Of a DNA stretch of 64,000 nucleotides, positions 12,295 to 50,572 are shown piece after piece (the first letter of the stretch is position 1; the number at the start of each line of letters is the position of its first letter). The position numbers were made by a program, and so were the translations under genes. Source of the stretch: Sipunculus nudus. Its lineage: Eukaryota > Annelida > Sipuncula > Golfingiida > Sipunculidae. The notes under the pieces are model-generated. The model was not told the origin of the DNA and ran no database searches. It was given only the letters and a program-made list of their open reading frames with translations. Location of the stretch: positions 7,464,576 through 7,528,575 of the forward strand of contig CM049309.1 in assembly GCA_026874595.1 (NCBI GenBank). Reading direction: 5' to 3'.

Positions 12295-14549
12295 ACAAGT
12301 AACCCATGGGTCATGACGCTCATGACTGACATGTTGATACTATATCCTTGCACAGAAAACTAATTAGATAGGTGGCATCATTGTTCAAGCATATTAGCTT
12401 AATTTAATCAAGACCCATACGCACAACAAATTTGATGACAATCCAACCAGCCTTTCATGAGGAATCTGGTTATTTGTTATGAAACATACCCAAAAACTCT
12501 GATAACACTGTGACCCAATTTCAGGTTTCTGGGGAGAACTTTTGAGGAACTCTCAGGATCTCAAGTTAAAAGATTCTGGGAACCATGGTTATAATTTGTT
12601 CCCTATTTTGGTATCAAATTTTCAGTTATTCCGAGGGGTGCCTATAACCCCTATAGCTCAAATAATTTGGGTAACAGAGACCTTAATTCAGATTTCCAAG
12701 GAGACTTTTTACAGATCTACCTGGATGTCAAGTTTGAAGATTCTAGGACCAATGGTTACAACTTGAGCCCTGTTGAGGGACGATCGCATCTTTGAAGGTC
12801 TAAAAGAAAAAATATTTGTAAAAAATCGAAAACATAAAAATGGCACCACAAGTCTGCAGAAAATGATGAAACACTCCATGATGCATATGCATGCAAAGAA
12901 TAATGCCGATCTGTGCACTAGTTGTTCAGATACCAGAGATTTTTAACAAATTGTAGTTATTTTGGGATGTACTTGAGCCCCATATCTCGGACAATATGGG
13001 TGACAGAGACCTAATTTCAGGTTTCCAAGAAGACTTTTCATTGGCCCTTACTGTTTGTCAAGAAAGAAGATTCTAGGTCTAGTCGTTACGATTTGTGCCC
13101 AGTTAAAAGATGACGGCATCTTTTAAGGTCTCAAAATAGATAAAAAAAATAGTAAAAAATCGAAAAAAATACAGGTGGCGCCTGATGAAACACTCCATGA
13201 TCAATATCCATGCAAAGAATCATGGTGATCAATGCATTAGTTGTTCAGATACTTGAGCTTTTGTATTAAATTTTTCATTATTCGGGGGTAAGGGGGGGGG
13301 GGTACTTGGAAGCCCCATAGCTCACAGATTTTGGGTAACAGACACCTAATTCCAGGTTTCTAAGGACTTTTCATGGGCCTCCCTGCATGTCGAGACAGAA
13401 GATCCTAAGTCCAGTCATTAAGATTTGTGCCCTATTAACAGATGACAGCATCTTTTAAGTTCTCAAAAATAGAGAAAAAAATCGTTAAAAAATCGAAAAA
13501 TACAGATAGCGCCACCATTCTGCAAAAACTGATGTAACATCCTATGATCAATATCCATGCAAAGTACCATGGTGATCAATGCATTAGTTGTTCAGATATA
13601 CTTGAGCTTTTGTATCAAATTTTTCATTATTCTGGGGGGTACTTCGGAGCTCTTTAGCTTGAAGTATATGGGTAACAGAGACCTAATTCCAGGTTTCCAA
13701 GAAGACATTTCATGGACTTCTCTGCATGTCGAGAAAAAAAGATTTTAAGTCCAGTCATTAAGATTTGTGCTGTGTTAACAGATGACGGCATCTTTGAGGT
13801 CTCAAAATAGAGAAAAATAATCGTAAAAAATCGAAACATACAGGTGGCGCCACCATTCTGCAAGAACTAATGTAACACCCCATGATCAATATCAATGCAA
13901 AGAATTATGGTGATCAATGCATTAGTTGTTCAGAAACTTGAGCTTTTGTATAAAAGTTTTCATTTTTCTTGGGGGGGGGGGGGTACTTGGGAGCCCCTTA
14001 GCTTGAAGAATATGGGTAACAGAGACCTAATTCCAGGTTTCAAAAATGACTTTTCATGGACCTCTCTGGATGTAAAGTGAGAAGATTCTAGGTCCAGCGG
14101 TTACGATTTGTGCCCTGTTAACAGATGACGGCATCTTTTGAGGTTTCAAAATAGGGAGAAAAAATCATAATGAATCGAAACATACAGGTGGCGCCACCAT
14201 TCTGCAAGAACTAATGTAACACTCCATGATCAATATCCATGCAAAGAATCAAGGTAATCAATGCATTAGTTGTTCAGATATACTTGAGATTTTGAACCAA
14301 TTTTTTCTTCATTCTGGGGGTAACTTTGGAGCCCCATAGCTTGAAGAATATGGGAAACAGAGACCTAATTTAAGTTTCCAAGGATATTTTTCATATCCCT
14401 CTCTATATATATATAATGTAAAGTTAGAAGATTCCAGGTCCAGGGGATTTGTGCCTTGTTAACGTACAGACAGCCGGATGGCCGGACGGACGACGGACAA
14501 AAAGTGATCGCTATAGCTTAGATAACTTACAGTCATCTGAGCTAAAAAG
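12295..14549 (+). mobile_element. Non-autonomous Helentron/pearl-like element with ~340-bp tandem core
   Basis: The head at about 12295 is ACAAGTAACCCATGGGTCAT, containing a palindrome (TGACCCATGGGTCA in the other heads). About 330 bases of head sequence are shared with the element at 59614. A core of about five ~340-bp units follows; the marker TTAGTTGTTCAGA recurs near 12915, 13235, 13585, 13920 and 14265. The tail has GGACGGACGACGGAC and a terminal near-perfect hairpin (TAGCTTAGATAAC / GTCATCTGAGCTA here; cleaner in the second copy), then AAAAA. Subterminal inverted repeats, a central tandem core and a 3' hairpin fit non-autonomous Helentron-type (pearl/HINE) elements. The class call is inference; no transposase or helicase is encoded. 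Confidence 0.7.
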
Positions 14550-14569
14550 AAGGCAAACGCCCTTCTAGA

Positions 14570-15000
14570 TTAAAGGTGTCCATTCACCTACATTTTGAAC
14601 AAGAATTTATTTGATTTCTGGCTTTCATCTGTGATCTTAGGGTAATTTTGGTTGTGAAAGTTCATATAACGCTTCCATATAGGATATATGACCTTGTTTA
14701 TCAACAAAGTGTTTGTAAACACAGCAATGTTGACAAACGGGAAACATATAACCTAAGGTGGTAGGTTGCATAAATGCGGAGATGGAACGGTCACTTGTTG
14801 CAAAACGCCATTTGCAAAGCTCTGGCTTATCTGACTTGCTGCCCTTGTTGAATTTGTTTTTATCATTTTGGCGGGCCCCCACATATTATAAACACGTTGA
14901 TATAAACAAAACAAGCAGCCTGCATCCATCTTTCTGGCCTATTTTTATAAAAGCTCCAAGGGGTTACCTTAAGGTCAGACAGGTGATTGGGCCCCTTTAA
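14570..15000 (+). mobile_element. MITE with TTAA ends (copy A)
   Basis: A 431-bp element bounded by TTAA on both sides. Its terminal inverted repeats match at 17 of the first 20 bases, TTAAAGGTGTCCATTCACCT against TTAAAGGGGCCCAATCACCT from the other end. A second full copy with the same ends and interior lies at 40869-41334. TTAA target sites are typical of piggyBac-type transposons, so this is probably a piggyBac-derived MITE. It has no coding capacity. Confidence 0.75.
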
Positions 15001-15102
15001 TACAGTGTAACAGCTCTGATTGTGTCGGTTTTGAGAAAGTTTCTTAAAGTTGAAAATAACTAGTTAGCTCTACCATTTTGAGACAGCCCGAAATTTTGTT
15101 AA

Positions 15103-16026
15103 GTTACAAATAGTGGTGGGAGTCGGTTCCTTTTTCATCATCGATCATCAGTTTGAGCAAACCGACTGATGATCGATTATTAATCGGTTTGGACAAATAT
15201 ATGCAATTATCAAAGAAATATAAAATTATCTGTGAAACTGTCCCTGCGTTTCCCCGGCAGGTATTCTTCTGTCGCGCACGAGTGTATCAGTCCTTCTACG
15301 TATAAAGATACAATCAGACTAATTTTAAGGATCAAATTAAACGATCGGCAACGTCGGGTAATATCTTTCTATATGGGAATTAAGAGAATCTAAGAATGTA
15401 AGACCTTTAGAGGGGCTATTTTTATCATATGAAGGCAGATTTTACGGGTCCAGGTGCGCTTTTGGCAGATCATACCAAAAAAAATTGCAGACTAGTCCAA
15501 AAGAAAAGAAAAAAATCCAGCCGAAATCCAAATACTCGACCGGCCGGGTTAGCCCCAACAAAGAATTTTTTAAGGACGGCCTAAACAGCGGCACCTGGCA
15601 TCGGTTGAATATATTATTTCTAAGAGAATCTCGCAAGATTGGCATAGACCTGGAGAATGAATGGAGTATTTTAACGCCATCCCGCCAATATTTTGCAATA
15701 TACCTCTCGTTAGAAAACTCTCCGCTAATTCTGCAGCTCCCTGCGGGTTCACAGATAATAAGTTTAACTAGTCCTCCGTTTTTGCATCCACCGTGTCATA
15801 CTCAGTTACATACGGAAGTTATTTGGGAACACGGACTCATTATATGAAGCTCGGAATGTGGTAAAAATGGAAGAATAATTTTGCCTATAACATAAAGGCA
15901 TTCTGGGAAAACAATCATTATTATGATGTAATCGATAGTCGCCTTGGGTAATCGAGCGCTTGAAAGTGGTAGCAAACCGACTGACTTTCGATAAAACTCG
16001 ATGATCGGCCCATCACTAGTTACAAA
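15103..16026 (+). mobile_element. Non-autonomous hAT-type element with 8-bp TSD
   Basis: The element spans 15111-16018 (908 bp) and is flanked by the perfect 8-bp direct repeat GTTACAAA at 15103-15110 and 16019-16026. Its ends read TAGTGGTGGGAGTCGG and, from the other side, TAGTGATGGGCCGATC: hAT-like termini matching at most of the first 12 bases. Subterminal CGATCATC/GATGATCG palindromes occur at both ends. An 8-bp TSD is the hAT hallmark. No transposase domain is recognisable inside; the longest ORF, 120 codons at 15485, is unrecognised. The right end is 40 bp from the acceptor of an HDC exon. Confidence 0.85.
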
Positions 16027-16058
16027 AGAAAATAACTGATGTTGTATTTTTGTTTCAG

Positions 16059-43015
<26,957 letters not shown>

Positions 43016-43070
43016 CGGTGAAGAAACACCAGTCACAGCTAGGTGTACAGCAAAATCTGGCAAAATAAGA

Positions 43071-43089
43071 AATAAACAACGCAAATAAA
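43071..43089 (+). promoter_or_regulatory. Candidate HDC polyadenylation signals
   Basis: Two AATAAA hexamers at 43071-43076 and 43084-43089, 56-74 bases after the stop. A longer 3' UTR cannot be excluded. Confidence 0.45.
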
Positions 43090-44233
43090 GGTTGTGAAAC
43101 CTGTGCAAATACAGGCCCGTCAATTACGTCAACTAAATGATTAGTTATACGTACGTAAATCCACAGAACTACAGCAGGACTTCAATACACTGTCCGTGCC
43201 GTCTCACTGTATATAGCCTTATACAACCTGTGTATGATACTGTTATGATATTATAAACATATACCTCCGGCAAGTAGGGCCAACAAATATTAATAGTCTA
43301 CAAAGAATCAGTTTTAGAATATCTTTCTTAATTTGACCCATATTTATTATTTTTGACGCAATGTGTGTGTCAGTTTAATTAACGAAATATCAGCGCATGC
43401 CAACTTGTTCAGCATTTATTTATGTTTGGTGATTGTCGGCCACATTGTCTTATAATTTGTACTGTTGCCCGGTGGCCTCCGCGTTTGAATCAGGGTTTGC
43501 TGTAGAGCATAGCGTTTGTTGTACACTGATATGTACACTGGTTGTGATATATAAAATTAGATAATTTAGGTACGTGAAAGTTGATTTAAATAGATTAAGT
43601 GGGCCTGAGTAATACGGAACTGGTCTCTTTGAGTCTCCAGAACAGGCTATATGGCCAATTCCTAAAATAATTTTATTGCCATTTACTTTCATTCGCCTTG
43701 ACCCGAGAACCTGCATATTGTCCTTGTCACAGAGAAATGAATATTGTAAGATTCTCTGATTGATAAAAATATTGAGAGAGCTCGTACATAAACACAGACT
43801 ATATGGTAACTCAGTATATCCATTACACGGATACAATGTTTGGTATGAACATTTTACTACAAAAGTATATTTACAAAGGGATTATATCAAATGTGTTTTG
43901 GGTGTTGTATAAACTCATTTGGTTTTAGGGAGAAGCATATATAAAACTCGAAACACACACGTGAAATTAAATATTCAACAGGAGTTATTGACATTCACTA
44001 CAGTGAAATCACGGCCTTTTTTTACGTCTCCCTTGTTAAGAAGTATTTCGAAGTGAGATGAATTTGTGTAGACGCCGGCATTTCTGATGAAATTGTTATA
44101 AATGCCCGTGGGAGTTGATTATTTATGTATATGTATATGTAATTGTTACATTTCCTTTGTAGGGAACGGGTGGAATCCGGCGGTAAGGAACAAAACACTT
44201 TAGCATCATTTAAAAAAATGGGTTGCCCGAATT

Positions 44234-44238
<5 letters not shown>

Positions 44239-44277
<39 letters not shown>
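44239..44277. repeat. (TC)n microsatellite
   Basis: About 19 TC units. Yields an artefactual Arg-Glu repeat on the minus strand. Confidence 0.95.
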
Positions 44278-44280
<3 letters not shown>

Positions 44281-46028
44281 GATCTTCATGTCACGTGACT
44301 CGCCCCTCTGATATTATGGCATGGGGATATTCTCAAATATTTAGTTGTCAGGCCAATTCTGAAAATGCCCTATCTTGCATGGGGGCACATCTTTAAACAA
44401 TTCTATCCTAAAGAGGTTATTCAGTTATGTTGAAGTGGGTGTGTTCACTTATCGACACCATGTATATCATACCGTGTTTACCTTTTTTTTCGTTGGTTGG
44501 TGTTTTTTCTTTTTGTCACTAGGTGGAGGTAGGCTACTATTTATTCAGAAAGACTATCTTTGATTACTACAAACCTTGTCTTAAAAGTAAAAAAAAGTTT
44601 TACGATATAACTCCCTAAGCGGGACTGCTTCCATTACAACAATTAAAATCTTGTGCATTTCATATACGTGAATTAATTAACATATATTTATAATGTACGG
44701 ATAGCTTCGCCAGGAAGTATTATGTCCATATATTGGTTTATTATTTGTTTGTCTCTTTATTTGGTTGGTTAGGTGTTTTTTTTTCTGACGTATTTTTTTA
44801 GTATTTAGGACAGCATTTGTCCTGGTGCACAGGGCTCACCTGTGGTCCAACCTTCCAGTAGGTGTACCGTGACGCCCACTTTTGGCTTGTATTCATATTC
44901 ATGAACCCAAAAAAAATCAGGATCCGAGCGGTTGTATATATGCAGTCCATGACTGCTTTCTAGTTTGTCCATGATATTATATACATATATCATATATATG
45001 TATGAACGTGTATGTCTGTTTTCTTATCCTTTCATTGCCTAACTACCTCTCTCCGAGGACTGGACATATGCTGTCCATAAGTTAGTAATAATGGTTGCGG
45101 ATTTATGAACTCTTTCTATTTAAGATTAAAAATATGAGCGGAAGCAAGTCTACCAGAGTTGTTACATCCTATTGAAAAAATTCAGATGTAATTATGACTA
45201 GCTGCCCTGGATCAGCCATATTGCTGACACATGCTACCAGTGTCACAGATTAAATTTTTCGTTACTGAAGAAAAAACGATTTCGGCAATAACTGCAATAT
45301 AGAAAACTTTCTTTTTCAGTTGAGATGTGTAAGGCATCGTATTTTTTTTTTTTTTTTTTATCTTGTTCTCATGGGTGCAGGTTTAATGTTTGACACCGTG
45401 CCCCTATCGCCACCTTGCGTCGAAAAATGTAATTATACATTTGGTCATAGTCAATGTTATTCCAAAGAACAAATAGTCGGACCATTCTCCACCAGAGGTC
45501 ACTATGTAAAATTGTATCTCGATTAATGTTCATATCATATGTTCTTCAAAGAAATTACCAGATAACTTCTTTCAATTTCTTTTTCCAAACTATTCCACCT
45601 TTGTCATTATAGGGGCACGCTAGACGTTGACAGGAGAAAGGTAAAATAAAATCCCGCTGACAGGCCGAAAAGTAAATAAAAAAAATATTTCGACTCAAAT
45701 AGGGTGACCCGGGGTTAAGGAAAGTAGTCCATGCAGGGACGTCTACAAACGTTTTTTTTTCGGTGCGTGGTAATGTGACCTTTGGTTGAAAATATTGGTC
45801 AGACTGTGTCTTACCGCAAAGACTCTTTCCCTGTAGTTTCTCAAATATGCGTATGATCTGGAACTGCGTTTTACTTTGAAAATAATTAGAACTTGGGATA
45901 GGGACCTTTGTGAATATGATTTTTTTTTATTAGCAGATGGTACTATATGTAAAAGCATGCATGTCTACTTTTAAGTTTAACTATGGTAAAACGTGAATGA
46001 TACAACAGGTTTGCTGCACACAAAGGGC

Positions 46029-46086
46029 ACTATTTTTTTTTTTTTTTTTTTTTTTTTTTTCTTCTCCTTCTTCTTCTTCTTCCTCA
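46029..46086. repeat. Poly-T followed by (CTT)n
   Basis: A T-run of about 28 bases, then CTTCTCC(TTC)n ending CCTCAG. It looks like an extreme polypyrimidine tract plus AG, but no coding exon follows. Confidence 0.85.
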
Positions 46087-46904
46087 GGTGATGGAACACG
46101 CATGCTGGATACTGATGCTGTTAAAATTCTATTGAGAAGTAACTTGTAACCAAACAGATTTTAGGTGGTTTATGGTATCGTAGAATCAGAATCGTAAAAT
46201 ATGTAAAAAGATACACTTTTACCTTTGATACTACATAGTGCAATTATCTTGGCTGAGAGATGTTTATCACGGATTGATTTATTTCACAGAGAGTGAAAAT
46301 GAAGTGGTGACGCCAATACCTATTTTGTTTTCTGAACCGCCGCCATAGTCCAATTATTTTCAGCTATACGTGTGATATTTCAACAAGCCAACGACAGAGT
46401 GTGCCAAGCTGAATTGACTTTATGTATATAATTACAAACATGTGTTGTATACACAAGTGTGACAATATTTAATAAATATTAGTAACTGTTTTAGTGGTGG
46501 TGGTTTTTGTTTCTCTGTACGACGACTGCAATTCTTTCCTTATTTTTAGTATACAGTTATATATACAGTCATTAGATTTGGGTACTCAGTGCTCCCTTGT
46601 AAGATATTTGTAAGAGAAAATTTTCTCTTGCCTTGGAATCGTTGGCAGTTTATTTCCCATTTTGCATAATAATCATATTAGATGGAACCATGGAGACAAC
46701 ACGTAACATATTATACTTTAATCATTTCTTTTTCAGCAAATTCAGTAAATTTAGCTAACGTTCACGTATATCTGTTCGCCCACATTCGTTTTCTTCCACA
46801 AACTCAGACAGCAGTGTTACATGATATAGGCACATTGGCATAAAGAATGCTTATCTCCTAAACGGGAACCGAAACCTCAATTGCATTATTGGAATATGTG
46901 TATA

Positions 46905-46917
46905 TAATATATATATA

Positions 46918-46950
<33 letters not shown>

Positions 46951-46996
46951 TATAAAATACATTAACAAACTAGAGGTATATATATATATATATATA
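46905..46996. repeat. Interrupted (AT)n tracts
   Basis: ATATAT runs with TATAATATATAT and TGTATATA breaks, separated by a short unique piece, then a second run at 46977-46996. Confidence 0.85.
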
Positions 46997-49402
46997 AATA
47001 GTACATATAATAGTATTTATAATAGTTGAAGATGAAATAGGTTCCAGCTAATGACCTTGCTTGATGGTCTTGTTATAATAATTATTTTATAATATTTGAT
47101 TATCACAATTATATTTGTAGCGTTGCGTAGACTTTATAAATGACAATAGCTGTATATAGTATATATAGGACTTTATTTAAAAATGCAGATATATATGGTA
47201 TCTTGTTTAAAAACCCTTGCCGCGCAGAAAACTTTTTATCTTTTAAGAATTTTAGGACATTGCTATACAGTTGTATCTCAGTCAAGCCGTGCTTCTGATC
47301 CAATTTATTTACTTAATACATTTTAAACGCGATTAACTTGTCCATGATATCCTCTCTTAATCTGCCATCAGCCGCTAAACCACAACGTTTCGGTAGAACC
47401 TCCAAGACTTGCTCAAGTTAATGGATGGGATTTCTGAATCCGTATGCGGATTGTTGAACCAAATATTTCCCATCAAGGGGGAGGTGGGTCTACATTGGTC
47501 CCATTTTTAATTATCTTCCTTGGTCCTCCTGGGTTGGAATCCTACTTTTCCTAAATCTTTCATGTATCCGCAACTGAACTCCACAAGTGTGGGACTTTTG
47601 CAGGATTTCCCCATGTGGATCGCGGACGCCACATGCAGTAAGTCAGTTGCCCGTATATGCGCCCGTGTCTTCGGAAAAGATAAAGGAGCTGCCACGGCCT
47701 AAAAAGCTGCTTAAAACAAGATGCGGCCCGGAAGCCCACTCTAAGTCTAACTAAAGTGTGGCCAAGCTGGTGTGATGTGATATCAGTCTGCTTTAAGCCT
47801 TGCCTCGCCAGTATAAATGTTTAAACTGAATATTGAATTAAAACATGATACTAAAATTTAAGAAATTATGATTAATAGTGTATGCGTTTACCACAATAAA
47901 TGGGTTATCGACATGCGGGGACCCGCGTTTATCGAAAAGGGCTCCCCACATTTTCAAAACTCCGTATGAATGAAAATCAGCTTAAAAACAAACCAAAAAA
48001 AAAAAAAAATACCTGGAATCCTGATGATTTATTCATTATATATCAATCATACAATTTATTATATATCAATCTTCAAATTCAATTAAACTGTCGCACCAAA
48101 GAGCTAAGGAACTATCCTATATTAAAAGTTAAAAACTAAATAATAACCTGCATGACTCGACCCATAATGAGGTAGATGTCCAATATTATTTGGGCCCTGA
48201 GCGGTACCGATTCCCACGGTATGGACAAATCAAATTTGAGCCTAAACGGACTATTATGTTATTCTGATAGCTTTCTGTGACGAGATGAATTGGTCTTTTC
48301 TGCTCATCCTGAAGAAAAACATTCAAGCTTTCATATATATATCGTGGTCAACTCTCTCTTAGTACAAGGAAAATTATACCAAAAAAAATGAAAATAAAAT
48401 TCTTAGGACATGTATACCTATCAACATTTTTTTTCCAGAGACGATGCTTACGTGAAAATGATAATGTTCTTACGTATAAAAGTAATATATATTATTAAAT
48501 ATTATTACTGAGTTAATTCTCTAACTGGATATGACAAATACTTTTAAATATCATTCCTCATTTATCGTGGCTACTTGACCTGTTCTTTGTTATGAACTAG
48601 AGATAAAAGAAAAAAAATGATGTGAAATGCAATGATATAAATGGCTGCCTTCGAGTCAACGCATTGATTATTTGATGATTATCATATTCCTGTCGCAAAA
48701 TATTTCAATAAAAAATTCAGATATTCTACTTCATTCAGTTCATTCTACCAGTCTGGCTAAACAATAAAAACCTTTAAACACCGAATTAAAGGCTTTGAGA
48801 CCTCGATTTTTATGCTGATTTTTCTTATTCACTAAAAACTGAAATGAAATACGATAGAGATTTTTAACTCCCTTTTATTAAAAGTTAAACCATACTTTTA
48901 AGTGTTTTTCTTTAAGATTTCCATTGCCATGGCAACAAAACATTCAAATTCTTTCTGAATCACCCAGTCATCAATTTGACATGCAGCAATTATGTCTACA
49001 GCTGTCATATATTATTCCAAGCTAAAGGTATTCTAATAAATAGCAACCGTTATAGCACATAGACGTTCGACTCGTTTAATAGTATGGCCCTCGTGTCTGA
49101 ACCTGAACAAAGTCTGGGTCATCACCCATTCAACCTTTGACACCATTCGATTAAACAACGCAATAAAATATCAGTCATGAATATTCATGAATATATTTAA
49201 ACCCCCACTATATACATTCGCGATTACACTGACAAGTATATAAGTGATATGAGTAAACAAAACTTTTTTTCGGGGTTCGGTGTCTTTAAACATTATGTGT
49301 TCAGCAGTGTGTATAGGTGGAAATATTGCAGAAACGCAATAGTTTTACAGTATTTCCCCTAAAATTAATAATAAATAATAAAGTATTTTATTCATTTCTC
49401 AG

Positions 49403-49518
49403 GATGCAGCCATGATTTTAAAGGAGATATCTGCATGGTCAGAAGCGGTGGTTCCAGCGGAAGTGTAATTTGCGCATATCCCATGTTGACGGAATGCAAC
49501 CCGTTGTTACAAATATAG
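49403..49518 (+). CDS. Candidate terminal exon of an unrecognised Cys-containing protein
   Basis: After a good acceptor (TTTATTCATTTCTCAG), the frame starting at base 49405 reads CSHDFKGDICMVRSGGSSGS then VICAYPMLTECNPLLQI and a TAG stop. Four Cys in 37 residues and a compositionally sensible peptide suggest a terminal exon of a secreted protein. However, no partner exon with a matching phase was found nearby, and the alternative frame also stays open for 21 codons. Could be chance. Confidence 0.2.
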
Positions 49519-49629
49519 TTCAATGAGATAAGTCTGAGAAAGATTGATTGGAAGATGTTCTTTGAATATGTTGTTAAAATGTTGGAACTATAGATTTATT
49601 AACGGAAAATGAAAACTAAAATATATATA

Positions 49630-49813
49630 CAGTGAAACCTCGTTGTGTCGAACTCGCTTAAGTCGAACACCCCGCTTATGAAGTTACACACTCGATATTC
49701 CCGACAACTCTAATTAAATTATTACCAAATAAAACCCGCTTGTGTCGAACTCCGGATGTGTCGAAATTTTCTGAGGGTCCCTTCGACTTCGACACAACGA
49801 GGTTTCACCACTG
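49630..49813. mobile_element. pogo/Tigger-like MITE with TA target duplication
   Basis: A 184-bp element. The left end CAGTGAAACCTCGTTGTGTC is mirrored on the right by GACACAACGAGGTTTCACCACTG, so the inverted repeats are about 20-24 bp with a three-base difference. It is flanked by TA on both sides within ATATAT. CAGT(G)-AACCTCG ends and a TA target are typical of pogo/Tigger elements of the Tc1/mariner superfamily. No coding capacity. Confidence 0.8.
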
Positions 49814-50149
49814 TATATATATATATATATATGTTAGTATATATATATGTGTGTTAGTTTGTGTGTGCTCTGAAAGCATGAGAAAGAATCTGTTCACAAA
49901 ACATATATTATTTGGAATAATATAAACATAACAGCTTTTTTTGTTTTTGTTTTTTTTCTGTGTTTTTTTTTTCGGAGGGGGGGGGGTTATAAATGTTCAG
50001 AGTAATATCAATATTGTACGCTATTGGACAGACCAAAGGGCCAAGAAAGTTGTTTACCTTGTGTATATAAAACAAATGAGTCATATTAAACAGAGTTAAA
50101 TCTGAGAGATAAGTGCGTATATATGGAGGAAGACTATATCATATACCCA

Positions 50150-50151
50150 TA

Positions 50152-50228
<77 letters not shown>
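50150..50228. repeat. (AT)n microsatellite
   Basis: About 38 TA units, nearly pure. Confidence 0.95.
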
Positions 50229-50231
<3 letters not shown>

Positions 50232-50495
50232 ACACCACACGAGGGACAAAAATGATCAGGATTATTAAATAATATTATTGATGTATTCTATCTGATAAAT
50301 TATTAATAATATTATTATAAATCGATCGAAAATGTAACAATATATTGTCAAACATTAATTATAGGCTAGATAGATTAATTTTGATGGGACGGAATCCGAT
50401 AACGTCCAGATATCGGCGGTACTCGCGGTGATTCACGGTGCAATCTCATGCAAAATCGTTTAACCTAAGCTTGCCCCCCCCCCTTGGGTTTGGCA

Positions 50496-50498
<3 letters not shown>

Positions 50499-50556
<58 letters not shown>
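50499..50556. repeat. (AT)n microsatellite
   Basis: About 28 TA units, preceded by a nine-C run at 50475-50483. Confidence 0.95.
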
Positions 50557-50562
<6 letters not shown>

Positions 50563-50572
50563 CTGTGTATGG

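Larger units (their letters stand above)
43090..49402. other. Intergenic between convergent HDC and ZIP genes, left part
   Basis: No supported gene. It holds (TC)n at about 44240-44277, a poly-T/(CTT)n tract at 46029-46086, AT-rich tandem patches at 46905-46996, and dispersed phrases shared with the 39-kb repeat at 47531-47557. ORFs here are short and unrecognised. Confidence 0.5.
49920..50572. other. Intergenic simple-sequence region
   Basis: T-rich and G-run patch at 49936-49987, and (AT)n at 50150-50228 and 50499-50556. The 270 bases between the two AT runs show nothing recognisable. Confidence 0.6.

Noticed and set aside
13557-14080. ORFs such as MQSTMVINALVVQ within the tandem core at 12.3-14.5 kb and again at 60.7 and 62.9 kb
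   Set aside because: They are frames read through the ~340-bp repeat units, inconsistent between units and on both strands.
15485-15847. hAT transposase fragment inside the 15.1-16.0 kb element
   Set aside because: The 120-codon frame shows none of the hAT C-terminal dimerisation or catalytic motifs that I can recognise.
46029-46140. Polypyrimidine tract plus CCTCAG followed by GTGATGGAACACGCATG as a splice acceptor and exon
   Set aside because: The tract is a poly-T/(CTT)n simple repeat, and the following frame ends quickly with no homology or partner exon.
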